From: Bacillus kexueae
GTDB lineage: Bacteria; Bacillota; Bacilli; Bacillales; Aeribacillaceae
Assembly (NCBI RefSeq): GCF_022809095.1
Contig: NZ_JALAZE010000008.1
Location: 62,001-126,000 of the forward strand
Reading direction: 5' to 3'
Length of the DNA: 64,000 bases
In this document: positions 8,623 through 17,258 of the stretch, piece by piece
Position numbering within the stretch: the first letter of the stretch is position 1
Layout: the number at the start of each line of letters is the position of its first letter
Program-made: the position numbers and the translations under genes
Notes under the pieces: model-generated
What the model was told of the DNA's origin: nothing
Seen by the model: only the letters and a program-made list of their open reading frames with translations
Databases searched by the model: none

Positions 8623-9957
8623 ATGGATGATGTAGTCATTGCACGATCGATGTTTGGGACCACAATGGGGTTTCATATTATTTTTGCAACACTTGGAGTT
8701 GGATTACCGCTCATGATGTTGCTTGCTGAGCTTTTATACCAAAAAACAAAAGACAGAGATTACGCGATAATGGCCAATAGGTGGACGAAAGGATTTGCCG
8801 TCTTATTAGGCGTTGCCATTCCTTCTGGTACGATTGCCGGTGTTCAACTGTCATTACTTTGGCCTGGATTTATGGAAGTTATCGGGAAAGTTATGGCACT
8901 TCCTTTCCAAATTGAAATTTACGCATTCTTTATTGAAGCATTATTTATGTCGATTTATGTATATGCAGCGGACCGTATTTCACCTGCAATGCGAATTTTA
9001 AGTCTAATATTTGTAGCGCTTGGTGCGGTTGCCTCAGCCGTTCTTATTACGAATGTGCATGCATTTGAGGGAACACCAGCGGGTTTTCGCATTGAAAATG
9101 GCGAAATCGTCGATGTGAATCCTTGGCGCGCTTTTTTCAATCCGAGTTTCATCACTACAGCTGGACATGTTGCGGTATCTGCTTATATGACAGGGGCATT
9201 CGTCATCGGCTCCATTGCTGCCTTTAAGATGCTTAAGGAGTCTAACCGAACATCAGCCGTCTATCAGTTTCATCGGAAAGCCTTTCAATTAGCATTAGTA
9301 GTTGGTGGTATTTTTTCATTATTGACGGCCATTAATGGCCATGAATCGGCTCAACTACTACATGAGTATCAACCTGAAAAACTAGCTGCTGCTGAAGGCT
9401 TATTCGAAACGCAACCCTATGCACCGTTGGCTATTGGGGGATTCACTGATGAAGAGACTCAAGAAGTCAAATGGGCAATTGAAATTCCTTGGGCTTTAAG
9501 TTTTCTAGCTGGCGACCGATTCGATACAGTAGTTAAAGGATTAAATGATTTTCCACGTGAATGGTGGCCACCTTTGTTCGTTCACACCTTATTTAATGCG
9601 ATGGTATTAATCGGTTCACTCTTATTAGTACTGGCATGGGGTGGTATTATATGGATTAAGTTTTTGAAGAAGAAGCATTTCCCACGCTACTACTTATGGG
9701 CACTCGTTTTCGGAGGACCCCTTGCACTATTATCCGTTGAATTTGGTTGGATATTTGCTTGTACCGGGAGGCAACCGTGGGTCATTTACCGGCTGATGAA
9801 GACGGAAGATGCAGTTACTGGCTCGACTCAGTTAGGCGTTTTATTTATTTTATTTACAGCCATTTTTATTATATTAGGAACGGCTGTCGTTCTCGTTCTT
9901 CTTCATTATTTTAAGCGACATCCTGTTCACCAAGAATTATCGGAGGGGACATCATGA
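8623..9957 (+). CDS. cydA: Cytochrome bd-type quinol oxidase subunit I
   Basis: Heme-carrying subunit of a terminal oxidase in the cell membrane that oxidises quinol and reduces oxygen to water. 444 residues, shorter than E. coli CydA (about 520), with a short quinol loop as in the YthA/CIO branch. Visible marks are the N-terminal FGTTMGFHIIFATLGVGLP with the first heme-ligand His, GFAVLLGVAIPSGTIAGVQ, a second conserved His in TTAGHVAVSAYM, and GRQPWVIYRLMKTEDAVT near residue 385. ATG 8623 is preceded by AAAAGGGG at a good distance; the TTG at 8599 has none. Its stop overlaps the cydB start as ATGA. Confidence 0.92.
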   Translation: MDDVVIARSMFGTTMGFHIIFATLGVGLPLMMLLAELLYQKTKDRDYAIMANRWTKGFAVLLGVAIPSGTIAGVQLSLLWPGFMEVIGKVMALPFQIEIYAFFIEALFMSIYVYAADRISPAMRILSLIFVALGAVASAVLITNVHAFEGTPAGFRIENGEIVDVNPWRAFFNPSFITTAGHVAVSAYMTGAFVIGSIAAFKMLKESNRTSAVYQFHRKAFQLALVVGGIFSLLTAINGHESAQLLHEYQPEKLAAAEGLFETQPYAPLAIGGFTDEETQEVKWAIEIPWALSFLAGDRFDTVVKGLNDFPREWWPPLFVHTLFNAMVLIGSLLLVLAWGGIIWIKFLKKKHFPRYYLWALVFGGPLALLSVEFGWIFACTGRQPWVIYRLMKTEDAVTGSTQLGVLFILFTAIFIILGTAVVLVLLHYFKRHPVHQELSEGTS

Positions 9958-10994
9958 CGGATAGTATTTTAGCTATATCACTTTTATGGGGGTTTGTGTT
10001 TATATATGCTGTCATGGCGACGATGGATTTTGGTGCCGGTTTTTGGTCAATGGTTTATATTAATCGTGAAAAAACGAATGCGACAAATATCGCTAACCGC
10101 TACTTATCGCCGACATGGGAAGTAACAAATGTATTCATTGTGGCAATTGTTGTTGCGCTTGTAACCTTTTTTCCTGGTGCAACGTTCACACTCGGGACTG
10201 TTTTATTAATCCCTGGTAGTATCATATTGTTATTCCTTTCAATCCGAAGTGGGTTCCTCGTTTTTTCTCATGCAGTGAAAGATTACGAAAAGCCTTTAAC
10301 GTACGTATCTGGAATATCAGGATTTCTCATTCCTTGTTTATTGATTACAATTTTACCGATTACACATGGAGATTACATTGTAAACGTGAATGGAGTTGAT
10401 CAACTACATTTAACAAAGCTCATCACAAGTCCACACATATATGCATTTATGAGCTTCGCTTTTTTTAGTACCCTTTTTCTATCTTCATTACTATTAGCAG
10501 ACTATTCGAACGAAGCTCGTGAGAAAGAAGCTTTCATCATTTATCGTCGAGACGCTATGATCACAGGGCCATTATCACTTGTTTCTGCCTTTTTCATATT
10601 AATTACGATGAAAACAGAAGCAACTTGGCTTTATGAGAAGATGATTAGCCATAGTACATTACTAATCATCTCCGTATCCATGTTTTTAGTAGCTGGAATT
10701 GCATTGTATGACCCTTTCAAAAGAGCAAAAGGAGACAAAAAAGGGTGGCCGCGATTAGCGGTTATTGCAATTGTTGCTCAATATTTAATCGCTAGCTATG
10801 TATATGGTATATCTCATTTACCATATATCGTTTATCCAACAATCACCATTGAATCAGGTTTTACACATCCTAATACTTTTCGAGCGTTGTTTACCACTTA
10901 TATCGTAGGTTTCCTAATCTTATTTCCGGGCTTTTTTTATTTTTGGCGCCTCTTTATGAAAGACAAACGGTACGTTCGTAACTCAAACAAATAA
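9954..10994 (+). CDS. cydB: Cytochrome bd-type quinol oxidase subunit II
   Basis: 346-residue membrane subunit that pairs with CydA. About eight or nine hydrophobic helices. The N-terminus has the family pattern WGFVFIYAVMATMDFGAGFW and NRYLSPTWEVTNVFIV. It starts at an ATGA overlap with cydA, with GGAGGGG nine bases upstream, so the two are made together. The cydC/cydD assembly transporter is not in the window, which agrees with a YthAB-type oxidase that travels alone. The next gene, a uvsE, begins 16 bases downstream with no terminator between, so it is probably the third gene of the operon. Confidence 0.9.
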   Translation: MTDSILAISLLWGFVFIYAVMATMDFGAGFWSMVYINREKTNATNIANRYLSPTWEVTNVFIVAIVVALVTFFPGATFTLGTVLLIPGSIILLFLSIRSGFLVFSHAVKDYEKPLTYVSGISGFLIPCLLITILPITHGDYIVNVNGVDQLHLTKLITSPHIYAFMSFAFFSTLFLSSLLLADYSNEAREKEAFIIYRRDAMITGPLSLVSAFFILITMKTEATWLYEKMISHSTLLIISVSMFLVAGIALYDPFKRAKGDKKGWPRLAVIAIVAQYLIASYVYGISHLPYIVYPTITIESGFTHPNTFRALFTTYIVGFLILFPGFFYFWRLFMKDKRYVRNSNK

Positions 10995-11010
10995 GAAGGA
11001 GGGGGAAGAA

Positions 11011-11973
11011 ATGTATGTCCGACTCGGATACGTTGCCATGAGCGTACACCTACATCATTGTTCTCCTTCACAAACGATGACATTTCGTCAGTTTACCAAA
11101 ATTAAGGATCGAGAAGCCGCCATTCGAAAGCTTGAACGAATCGCGCGATCAAATATCGAAAATTGCCTTCGAATATTAAAGCATAACCGGGCACATGATA
11201 TACAGTTTTTCCGCCTCAGTTCACGTCTCATTCCACTTGCGAATCATGAGGCATTAGCTGATTGGGATTATTTATCCCCGCTCGAACAACCTTTAAAAGA
11301 AATCAGGAAGTTTCTATCAGAACACCCAATGAGAATTGATTTTCACCCGGATCACTTTGTTGTACTCAATACAAAGGACGTATCGACATTAAAAACATCC
11401 ATTCAAGCATTACATCTTCATGAACAATTACTAAAGAGAATGGGAATTCCTCTTAAACACCGATGTGTCATTCATGTTGGTGGGGGATATGAAGACCAGG
11501 AAAAAGCATTGGAACAGTTCATTCATAATTGGGCATATGTCCCTGAAAGAATTCAAAACCTAATCATGTTAGAAAATGATGACACGACATTTACAATGTC
11601 TCAAACCTTATATTTATGCGAGAAGTTGGGCATTCCTTTCGTCTTCGATTTCCACCATCATGAGGCAAATAATGGGGGAGAAATATGGGAGGAGCATTGG
11701 GAGCGAGCAATTCAAACATGGAATTGTTCACCGTTACCAATGAAGATGCATATATCAAGCCCTCGAGACGAGGTAGCTTTCCGTGCTCATCATGACTACA
11801 TCAACGCCGAACAATTTTATCAATTTCTCTGCAATGTGAAGGGTAGTATTGACCAATTAGACTGTATGATTGAAGCAAAGCAAAAAGATGAAGCACTGTT
11901 TCGTCTTATGCATGAGCTTTCTTCTTACCCAAACATTGAAGTTATCGATCAGGCATCTTTTCATTTGAAGTGA
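11011..11973 (+). CDS. uvsE: UV-damage endonuclease UvsE (copy 2)
   Basis: 320-residue UVDE-family endonuclease, diverged from the copy at 4152. The metal-site blocks are all present: RIDFHPDHFVVLNT, HVGGGYEDQEKALEQF, LENDDTTFT, FVFDFHHHEAN, MHISSPRDE and RAHHDYI. N-terminus VRLGYVAMSVHLHHCSPSQT and overall length fit the B. subtilis YwjD type better than copy 1 does. ATG 11011 has GGAGGGGG six bases upstream. It sits 16 bases after cydB and is likely cotranscribed with the oxidase. An interspersed repeat begins directly after its stop. Confidence 0.92.
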   Translation: MYVRLGYVAMSVHLHHCSPSQTMTFRQFTKIKDREAAIRKLERIARSNIENCLRILKHNRAHDIQFFRLSSRLIPLANHEALADWDYLSPLEQPLKEIRKFLSEHPMRIDFHPDHFVVLNTKDVSTLKTSIQALHLHEQLLKRMGIPLKHRCVIHVGGGYEDQEKALEQFIHNWAYVPERIQNLIMLENDDTTFTMSQTLYLCEKLGIPFVFDFHHHEANNGGEIWEEHWERAIQTWNCSPLPMKMHISSPRDEVAFRAHHDYINAEQFYQFLCNVKGSIDQLDCMIEAKQKDEALFRLMHELSSYPNIEVIDQASFHLK

Positions 11974-11974
11974 A

Positions 11975-12150
11975 AATAAGAAAAGCGCAAAGCGCAAGTC
12001 CTTAGGCGAAGGGCGCTGGAGGACCTGCGAGGAGGGTTCCGTCGCCACAGCAGGGCCGAAGCGACCCGAGCTGGTGGAGCATAGAGCTAGACACCAAAAA
12101 ACTGTAAAGAGAACACTTTATTGAACTTAAACTTTCTGTAACTATAAAAA
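11975..12150. repeat. Interspersed repeat, copy A
   Basis: About 176 bp nearly identical to 57565-57740 (roughly ten differences plus a one-base gap by eye). It is GC-rich at the left (AAAAGCGCAAAGCGCAAGTC) and has a constant right end (GAGCTAGACACCAAAAAA ... AACTTTCTGTAAC). It carries no ORF. The right end runs straight into the T tract of the next terminator. Confidence 0.85.
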
Positions 12151-12193
12151 AGAAGTGTTCATTTAGCCAGTATCACTAACTAAATGAACACTT
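12144..12193 (-). terminator. Intrinsic terminator of the MHYT-EAL gene
   Basis: A perfect 14-bp stem (AAGTGTTCATTTAG / CTAAATGAACACTT) with a 13-base loop, seven bases past the stop codon. On the minus strand it is followed by CTTTTTTAT. Confidence 0.85.
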
Positions 12194-12200
12194 TAAACAT

Positions 12201-14246
12201 TTAATGAACGACCGTTGAAAAATCATCGAGCCATTTTACTAGCTCGTTATTTTCTAACGGTTTCGAAAAGTAATACCCTTGTACAACAGGGCATTCAGAA
12301 AGCGAACGGAGAAATTCCATTTGTTTTTCTGATTCGACTCCTTCAATTACGACATTTAAATGTAAAGATTGTCCAAGTGAGATAATCGTTTTTAAAATGG
12401 CCGAGTCTTTTTCAGAATCCGGAATATCATCAACAAACGATTTATCGATTTTCAACGTCGAAATCGGTAATCGCTTTAAGTACGATAAGGATGAGACGCC
12501 TGTTCCGAAGTCATCTAACGCTACGGAAAACCCAAATAATCGAAACTCATTTACTGCCTTAATGGCACGATGAATGTTGTTAATGACACTCGTTTCTGTA
12601 ATTTCTAGTTCCAATTGATTCGGATTTATGCCATATTTTGATATGCAATTTTTTAAGACGCTCATTAATCGTGGAGATGTAACGTACGGACCCGGAATAT
12701 TGATGGCAACTTGCAACTTGCATTTACCACCTTCAGACCATGCCGCCAATTGTCGGCATACTTCTTCAATTACCCAATCGGTAACGTCAAACATTTTTCC
12801 GTTTTCTTCTAACACAGGGATGAATACGCCCGGAGATATGAATCCTTTTGTCGGATGTTGCCAACGTAATAATGCCTCTAAACCTAGCACTTCTCTCGTA
12901 TGGGAGCAAACCTTTGGCTGATAGACTAAAAATAACTCTCGATTCGTCATAGCTTGATTGATTTCATCGACGATTTGGTTTTGGAACGAATATGTATGAA
13001 CTGATGGTTGGTATAAAACGACATCATGTGAATAACGAATCGAAGAATGATCTAAAACGGCTAACGTATTGGCAAACAAATCTTCAGCATGAGCCTCATT
13101 ATTCGTTGCAACTGCACAAACCATGTCTACTGTTAACGAATGATCATCAATCTTAATTTGTGTTTTCAACATATCCATCAGGGACTCTAAACCGTTAATA
13201 AACCTTTTAGCACCATAATGTTCATTCACAAAAAGAACAAAGCGATTTCCTTCAATCCGAGATACATAAGCGTTTAATGGCTTATACTTAGCGATTATTT
13301 CTGCGATATTAGCAATAATTTGATCTCCAAAAGTATACCCGAACTGTCGATTCCATCTTCCTAAATCATGAATATGAATAACTGCTAAAGAACCTACATG
13401 CTTGTGAGTAGCAAGGACGCGCTCAAAGTGCTTCCTGTTCGGCAAAAGAGTTAAAGCGTCGAAATTTTTCAATCGATATTCTACATATCGCTCAATGACA
13501 ACGGTTATTCCTTTAAAAAGACCTAAGAAGCTAAGAACTACCACGATGGATACGAAAATTAACGTCAAATTTATTTTCGGAGATGACTGATAACCGAGCA
13601 GAAGAGATGAGTCGACCAAACCATTCGTTGCAATGAGTCCAGCGTAATGAATGGTTGAAATGACAGACCCAATAATCATGGCCGTCATCAATTTCCGCAT
13701 TTTTTTGCGTTTCATTCGTTTCTTTAATTGACTGTACAAATAAAGTGCGCCAATTGTCGAAAGGACAGCCGTTCCTGTTGAGACGATAAAAATCATGAAG
13801 TAATCGGAAAAGGTTGGTGAAGATTCAATTAGCAAGGCAGCTAGCACGTGAGTAGTAGCAATGCCAGTCCCCATTATAAATCCAGCTTTAACAAATAATT
13901 TTTTTGAATCTTTTTTCCGTGTAGCAACGACAAAGGCATAATAAGAGGCGAGTATAACCGGTATTGCAGAACCGACTGCATACAATTCCCCATATTTCAT
14001 GAGATTAGGATTTACGTAAGCACTCATTCCAATAAAGTGCATAGACCAAATACCAATCCCCATTGCGACAGATGCCAATCCTAGCCATACGTAACGATTA
14101 ACAAAACGATCATGCTGACTTTTATCATTCATTGAAAGAGCCGTATAAGAAGATAAACAAACAATCACAAATGAAATTGCGATAATTAGAAAGGTGTACT
14201 CTCCATCCATAGTGTTCCATTGAGTAAAACTGTGGTAGATAAACAT
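12201..14246 (-). CDS. MHYT-GGDEF-EAL protein, probable c-di-GMP phosphodiesterase
   Basis: About 681 residues. The N-terminal 240 residues form a seven-helix MHYT sensor with MHFIGM, THVLAA and IHYAGL. A GGDEF domain follows (about 265-400) in which the signature is EGNRF, so the cyclase site is dead and the domain may only bind GTP. The EAL domain (about 425-670) is intact: LEALLRW, INIPGPYV, EITET, DDFGTGVSSL, KIDKSFVDDI and EGVES. Expected activity is hydrolysis of c-di-GMP at the inner face of the membrane, controlled by the MHYT sensor (proposed to sense gases through copper). ATG 14246 is preferred over TTG 14255 because AAAGG lies nine bases before it. Confidence 0.88.
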   Translation of the reverse strand: MFIYHSFTQWNTMDGEYTFLIIAISFVIVCLSSYTALSMNDKSQHDRFVNRYVWLGLASVAMGIGIWSMHFIGMSAYVNPNLMKYGELYAVGSAIPVILASYYAFVVATRKKDSKKLFVKAGFIMGTGIATTHVLAALLIESSPTFSDYFMIFIVSTGTAVLSTIGALYLYSQLKKRMKRKKMRKLMTAMIIGSVISTIHYAGLIATNGLVDSSLLLGYQSSPKINLTLIFVSIVVVLSFLGLFKGITVVIERYVEYRLKNFDALTLLPNRKHFERVLATHKHVGSLAVIHIHDLGRWNRQFGYTFGDQIIANIAEIIAKYKPLNAYVSRIEGNRFVLFVNEHYGAKRFINGLESLMDMLKTQIKIDDHSLTVDMVCAVATNNEAHAEDLFANTLAVLDHSSIRYSHDVVLYQPSVHTYSFQNQIVDEINQAMTNRELFLVYQPKVCSHTREVLGLEALLRWQHPTKGFISPGVFIPVLEENGKMFDVTDWVIEEVCRQLAAWSEGGKCKLQVAINIPGPYVTSPRLMSVLKNCISKYGINPNQLELEITETSVINNIHRAIKAVNEFRLFGFSVALDDFGTGVSSLSYLKRLPISTLKIDKSFVDDIPDSEKDSAILKTIISLGQSLHLNVVIEGVESEKQMEFLRSLSECPVVQGYYFSKPLENNELVKWLDDFSTVVH

Positions 14247-14397
14247 TGGTAACAACCTTTCATTTCAAAATGAAAGAAAACGGAATAGTTCAATTGGACT
14301 AACACCGACACACTCCCATTGTATTATATCGGCATAAAACGACAAATTTCCATCGTTTCTGTTAAAAAAATGAAATCTCAAAAAAATTTCTTCTCAC

Positions 14398-14437
14398 AGA
14401 ACAAAAAAATAAGGAGCTATCCAGAAAGTATAGCTCC
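14398..14437 (-). terminator. Hairpin with T run, downstream of the ATP-grasp gene
   Basis: GGAGCTAT pairs with ATAGCTCC around a 9-base loop and is followed on the minus strand by TTATTTTTTTG. It lies 170 bases past the ATP-grasp stop and would stop readthrough toward the EAL gene. Confidence 0.7.
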
Positions 14438-14605
14438 AATTCTTAGCGAAAATGATATTCGGTTAATCTCATCAGGTGACTGACACGTTCCTTAGGGAAG
14501 ACCGGACTAGTTTCGACTGTTCCCGCTGGAATCACGCCACCACCTTAATTTGGATAAATGGGAGCTGCTTTTCGTCGAACATATTAGGCAGCCCTTAAGG
14601 AAAGT
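14438..14605. other. Gap with possible repeat relic and decayed terminator
   Basis: The 14247-14605 gap holds no gene. Bases 14485-14540 contain TTCCCGCTGGAATCACG, similar in inverted form to the GGACTCCAGCGGGAA block of the repeat variant at 19475. GGGAGCTGC (14552) and GCAGCCC (14589) can pair imperfectly and may be the original terminator of the ATP-grasp gene. Confidence 0.35.
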
Positions 14606-15544
14606 CTATTTACTTTCAAGTTGAGTTAAATATGTTTGCAACTCTTTTGCAATAGCACGCATTCCGAAAAGACCAGCTTTCGCTTCTGCTTCTGGATTAT
14701 AATTCGTGTTTGTGTTGACATCATATGTATAGATGTTTCCATTTTGATCTTCGATGCATTCAATGCCGGCAAAATGGATATTATTAGCACGTAAAAACGA
14801 TTCATATTGCTTCAAGTATGGGTTTTCATAGTTTTGTATAATTTCAAATTTCGGCTTCGGATTTTTTGTTGTCGGACAATAGGAATCACCAATTTGGCAC
14901 GCATCGGCTGGACATAACTCAAATCCTTGCGAAGTATCAACACGAACAGCGTAGAAGAAAGAACCGTTAATAAACTCACATCGCATAATATAAGGTTTTG
15001 GGGCTTCAATATATTGTTGTACCAATGTGATCCCATCTATGGATGGTTCAAATTCATCGCTTTCTACATATTCTTTTAACGATTGAAGTGAATGAAATTT
15101 TCGTACACCTAGACCTTTCCCAGCACGGTTATGTTTCGTGATAAATGGTCCAGAGAACGAAGAAGCGGCCTCAAGAATTTGTTCTTTTCCAATCGCTGCA
15201 ATTGTTTTCGGTACTGGAATTCCAAACGACTGAAGTGAAGTATATTGAGCGACTTTGCTAATTTCCAATTGCAATGCTCGACTATTATTGAGTACAACTC
15301 GACCATGACTTTCTAACCACGATAGGACAGAAGCTGTATATTCGGGTGAAAAACGATGATTTCGCGTATGTGAAGATGCACTCATACGGTTATAAAAAAT
15401 CCCTTCAGGGGGTTCTTTCGTTAAATCAATCGTTCCTTCATGTAAAAACCAATCTTCATAGGGGACATTCAACTCATTTAAAGCATCGAACAACGGCTTG
15501 GTCCACTCTTGATTTTCATGTATGACATAAACCTTTCTCTCCAA
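14606..15544 (-). CDS. RimK-type ATP-grasp ligase
   Basis: 312-residue cytosolic protein with the ATP-grasp fold. The conserved blocks are GPFITKHNRAGKGLGVRKF (ATP-binding Lys and Gly loop, about 130-148), LVQQYIEAPKPYIMRCEFI (hinge), and the Mg-binding segment AGIECIEDQNGNIYTYDVNT with Asn/Asp ligands. Proteins of this shape ligate an amino acid to a carboxylate. The closest known groups are RimK and lysine-biosynthesis LysX. The substrate cannot be deduced. TTG 15544 is the start, with GGAGGTG seven bases upstream. It is a single gene divergent from the HAD phosphatase. Confidence 0.82.
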   Translation of the reverse strand: MERKVYVIHENQEWTKPLFDALNELNVPYEDWFLHEGTIDLTKEPPEGIFYNRMSASSHTRNHRFSPEYTASVLSWLESHGRVVLNNSRALQLEISKVAQYTSLQSFGIPVPKTIAAIGKEQILEAASSFSGPFITKHNRAGKGLGVRKFHSLQSLKEYVESDEFEPSIDGITLVQQYIEAPKPYIMRCEFINGSFFYAVRVDTSQGFELCPADACQIGDSYCPTTKNPKPKFEIIQNYENPYLKQYESFLRANNIHFAGIECIEDQNGNIYTYDVNTNTNYNPEAEAKAGLFGMRAIAKELQTYLTQLESK

Positions 15545-15674
15545 CTAAAACACCTCCAACATTTCCTATCAATCTACTCAAGTATAAAGGATTTCAGTTA
15601 AAGATGGAATTGATACATCCACTTTGATAGAATGAAAGGGTTAAATAGCGAGAGAAGAAAGGAACTGACGTTAC

Positions 15675-16487
15675 ATGAAATGTTTTTCCATTGATTTGGA
15701 TGGAACTTTATTAAACTCAAAGCACGAGATTTCAGAAGAGAATTTAACCGTTATTAAGAGTCTTCTTAATGAAGGTCATCACGTTATTATAAATACAGGT
15801 CGTGCAATTCAAGATGTGTTAAAAATCAATGCCGTTGAGCAATTAAGATTGCCTATTTTCTGTATAAATGGATCCGTTCTTTTTTCAAAAAATAGAGAGC
15901 TTCTATATGAAGCAACTTTATCGATCGAAACCTATCAAGAAGTGTATCGACAGTTAAAAGAGTTAGAAGTTGAAGTTCTCGTTTACACGAATGAAGGGGG
16001 ATTACCAACAACACTACCACCACTTCATAAAAAAACGTGGGAAGAAGCCCAAAAACTGTTCAGAGAATTTAACTATGACTCTATTTTATCGATACCTGAC
16101 TTAAAAATATTTAAAATGATTGCACTTGTTGATAAGGAGAATATCGCTCAAATTGACAAGGTAAAAGAAGTTTTAGAGAGGGTACCAAATCTTTCACTTG
16201 CTTCTTCATTTCCAAACAATTTGGAGATTACTTCTGGTGACGCGCATAAAGGAAAAGCAATCCTCCGTTACGCTGAATTAATGGGTGTTCAATATGATGA
16301 AATCTATGCGTTTGGAGACGGCGGAAACGATTTAGGTCAATTTGAAGTGGCAACAACTTCCGTTGCAATGGCAAATGCGCCGAAAAACATACAAGAAAAA
16401 GCGGATATCGTGACAAAAACAAATGACGAAAACGGATTTGCATATGCTGTGAAACACTTACTTCCTCTAAGAACTATAACTGTTTAA
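15675..16487 (+). CDS. HAD-family Cof-type phosphatase
   Basis: 270-residue cytosolic hydrolase of the HAD superfamily, class IIB (Cof/YkrA-like), acting on sugar phosphates, FMN or similar small phosphates. Motif I is IDLDGTLLN at 6-14 (nucleophile Asp7), motif II is INTGR at 40-44, motif III Lys is near DAHKGKAI, and motif IV is FGDGGNDLGQF. The cap lies between about 85 and 190. The substrate is unknown. It is monocistronic and followed by a hairpin shared with the convergent thioredoxin-like gene. Confidence 0.88.
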   Translation: MKCFSIDLDGTLLNSKHEISEENLTVIKSLLNEGHHVIINTGRAIQDVLKINAVEQLRLPIFCINGSVLFSKNRELLYEATLSIETYQEVYRQLKELEVEVLVYTNEGGLPTTLPPLHKKTWEEAQKLFREFNYDSILSIPDLKIFKMIALVDKENIAQIDKVKEVLERVPNLSLASSFPNNLEITSGDAHKGKAILRYAELMGVQYDEIYAFGDGGNDLGQFEVATTSVAMANAPKNIQEKADIVTKTNDENGFAYAVKHLLPLRTITV

Positions 16488-16496
16488 AACGAAAAA

Positions 16497-16532
16497 TGAA
16501 GACCTAATGAACGAAATTTCTTTAGGTCTTCA
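16497..16532. terminator. Bidirectional terminator between the HAD and thioredoxin-like genes
   Basis: A perfect 11-bp stem (TGAAGACCTAA / TTAGGTCTTCA) with a 14-base loop sits nine bases after the phosphatase stop and 21 bases past the convergent stop. T-rich sequence is modest on both sides. Confidence 0.75.
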
Positions 16533-16553
16533 CTTTAAATTAAGCTTGAACAA

Positions 16554-17111
16554 TCATTGTTTCCACTTAATATTGCACCCTAAGCTTGGTTTCTGATTCG
16601 GATTTACAGGCTGACCGTTTAAAATAGCATCCAACGCTTCTTTTAAACTATCACCGGTCACAGGCTTATCATTACCTGGTCTTGAATCGTCAAATTGACC
16701 TCGATACACTAACTTTAATTCATCGTCAAACACGAAGAAATCTGGAGTACAAGCAGCATTATATGCTTTTGCTACTTCTTGTGATTCATCAAATAAGTAC
16801 GGGAATGGATAGTGTAATTGTTCCGCTACTTCTTTCATTTTTTCGGGTGAATCTTCTGGGTAATTTTCCACGTCATTTGCGTTAATCGCAACGAAAGAGA
16901 TTCCTTTCGCTTGATAGTTACGGGCTACTTCGACTAATACATCTTGCACATGAATCACAAATGGACAATGATTACAAATGAACATGACTACCGTTGCCGT
17001 TTCTGACTTCACATCACTCAGTTTCGTCGTTTTACCAGTTACCGGGTTATACAATTCAAATAATGGAGCTATAGAACCAAGAGGGAGCATTACCGATTCA
17101 GTTCGTGCCAT
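16554..17111 (-). CDS. Thioredoxin-fold (AhpC/TSA-type) redox protein
   Basis: 185-residue protein with a thioredoxin fold. A CNHCP active site (Cys46 and Cys49, after VVMFI) is followed by FVIHVQDVLVEVARNY, and the cis-proline region reads AACTPDFFVFD. There is no signal peptide, so it is cytosolic. The domain is the peroxiredoxin/TlpA-like type found widely as a stand-alone thioredoxin family protein. Its partner is unknown; it may be a thiol reductase or a peroxidase. ATG 17111 has AAAGGATGG six bases upstream. The gene is convergent with the HAD phosphatase and divergent from the helicase. Confidence 0.85.
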   Translation of the reverse strand: MARTESVMLPLGSIAPLFELYNPVTGKTTKLSDVKSETATVVMFICNHCPFVIHVQDVLVEVARNYQAKGISFVAINANDVENYPEDSPEKMKEVAEQLHYPFPYLFDESQEVAKAYNAACTPDFFVFDDELKLVYRGQFDDSRPGNDKPVTGDSLKEALDAILNGQPVNPNQKPSLGCNIKWKQ

Positions 17112-17258
17112 TATATTCCATCCTTTCCTTTATTTTCACCTGTTAGTATAACGAATGAATCATACCTAGTAAATGGATATACCTTTTTCGACGAATCTTC
17201 GTACAATATGCTATAGTAATAAATCGACATATTCTTTTTACTAGATAGGAAGATCAGG

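Noticed and set aside
11975-12150. Repeat copies as group IIC introns or insertion sequences
   Set aside because: They are under 200 bp with no reverse transcriptase or transposase and no terminal inverted repeats. The terminator-adjacent position is kept as an observation only.
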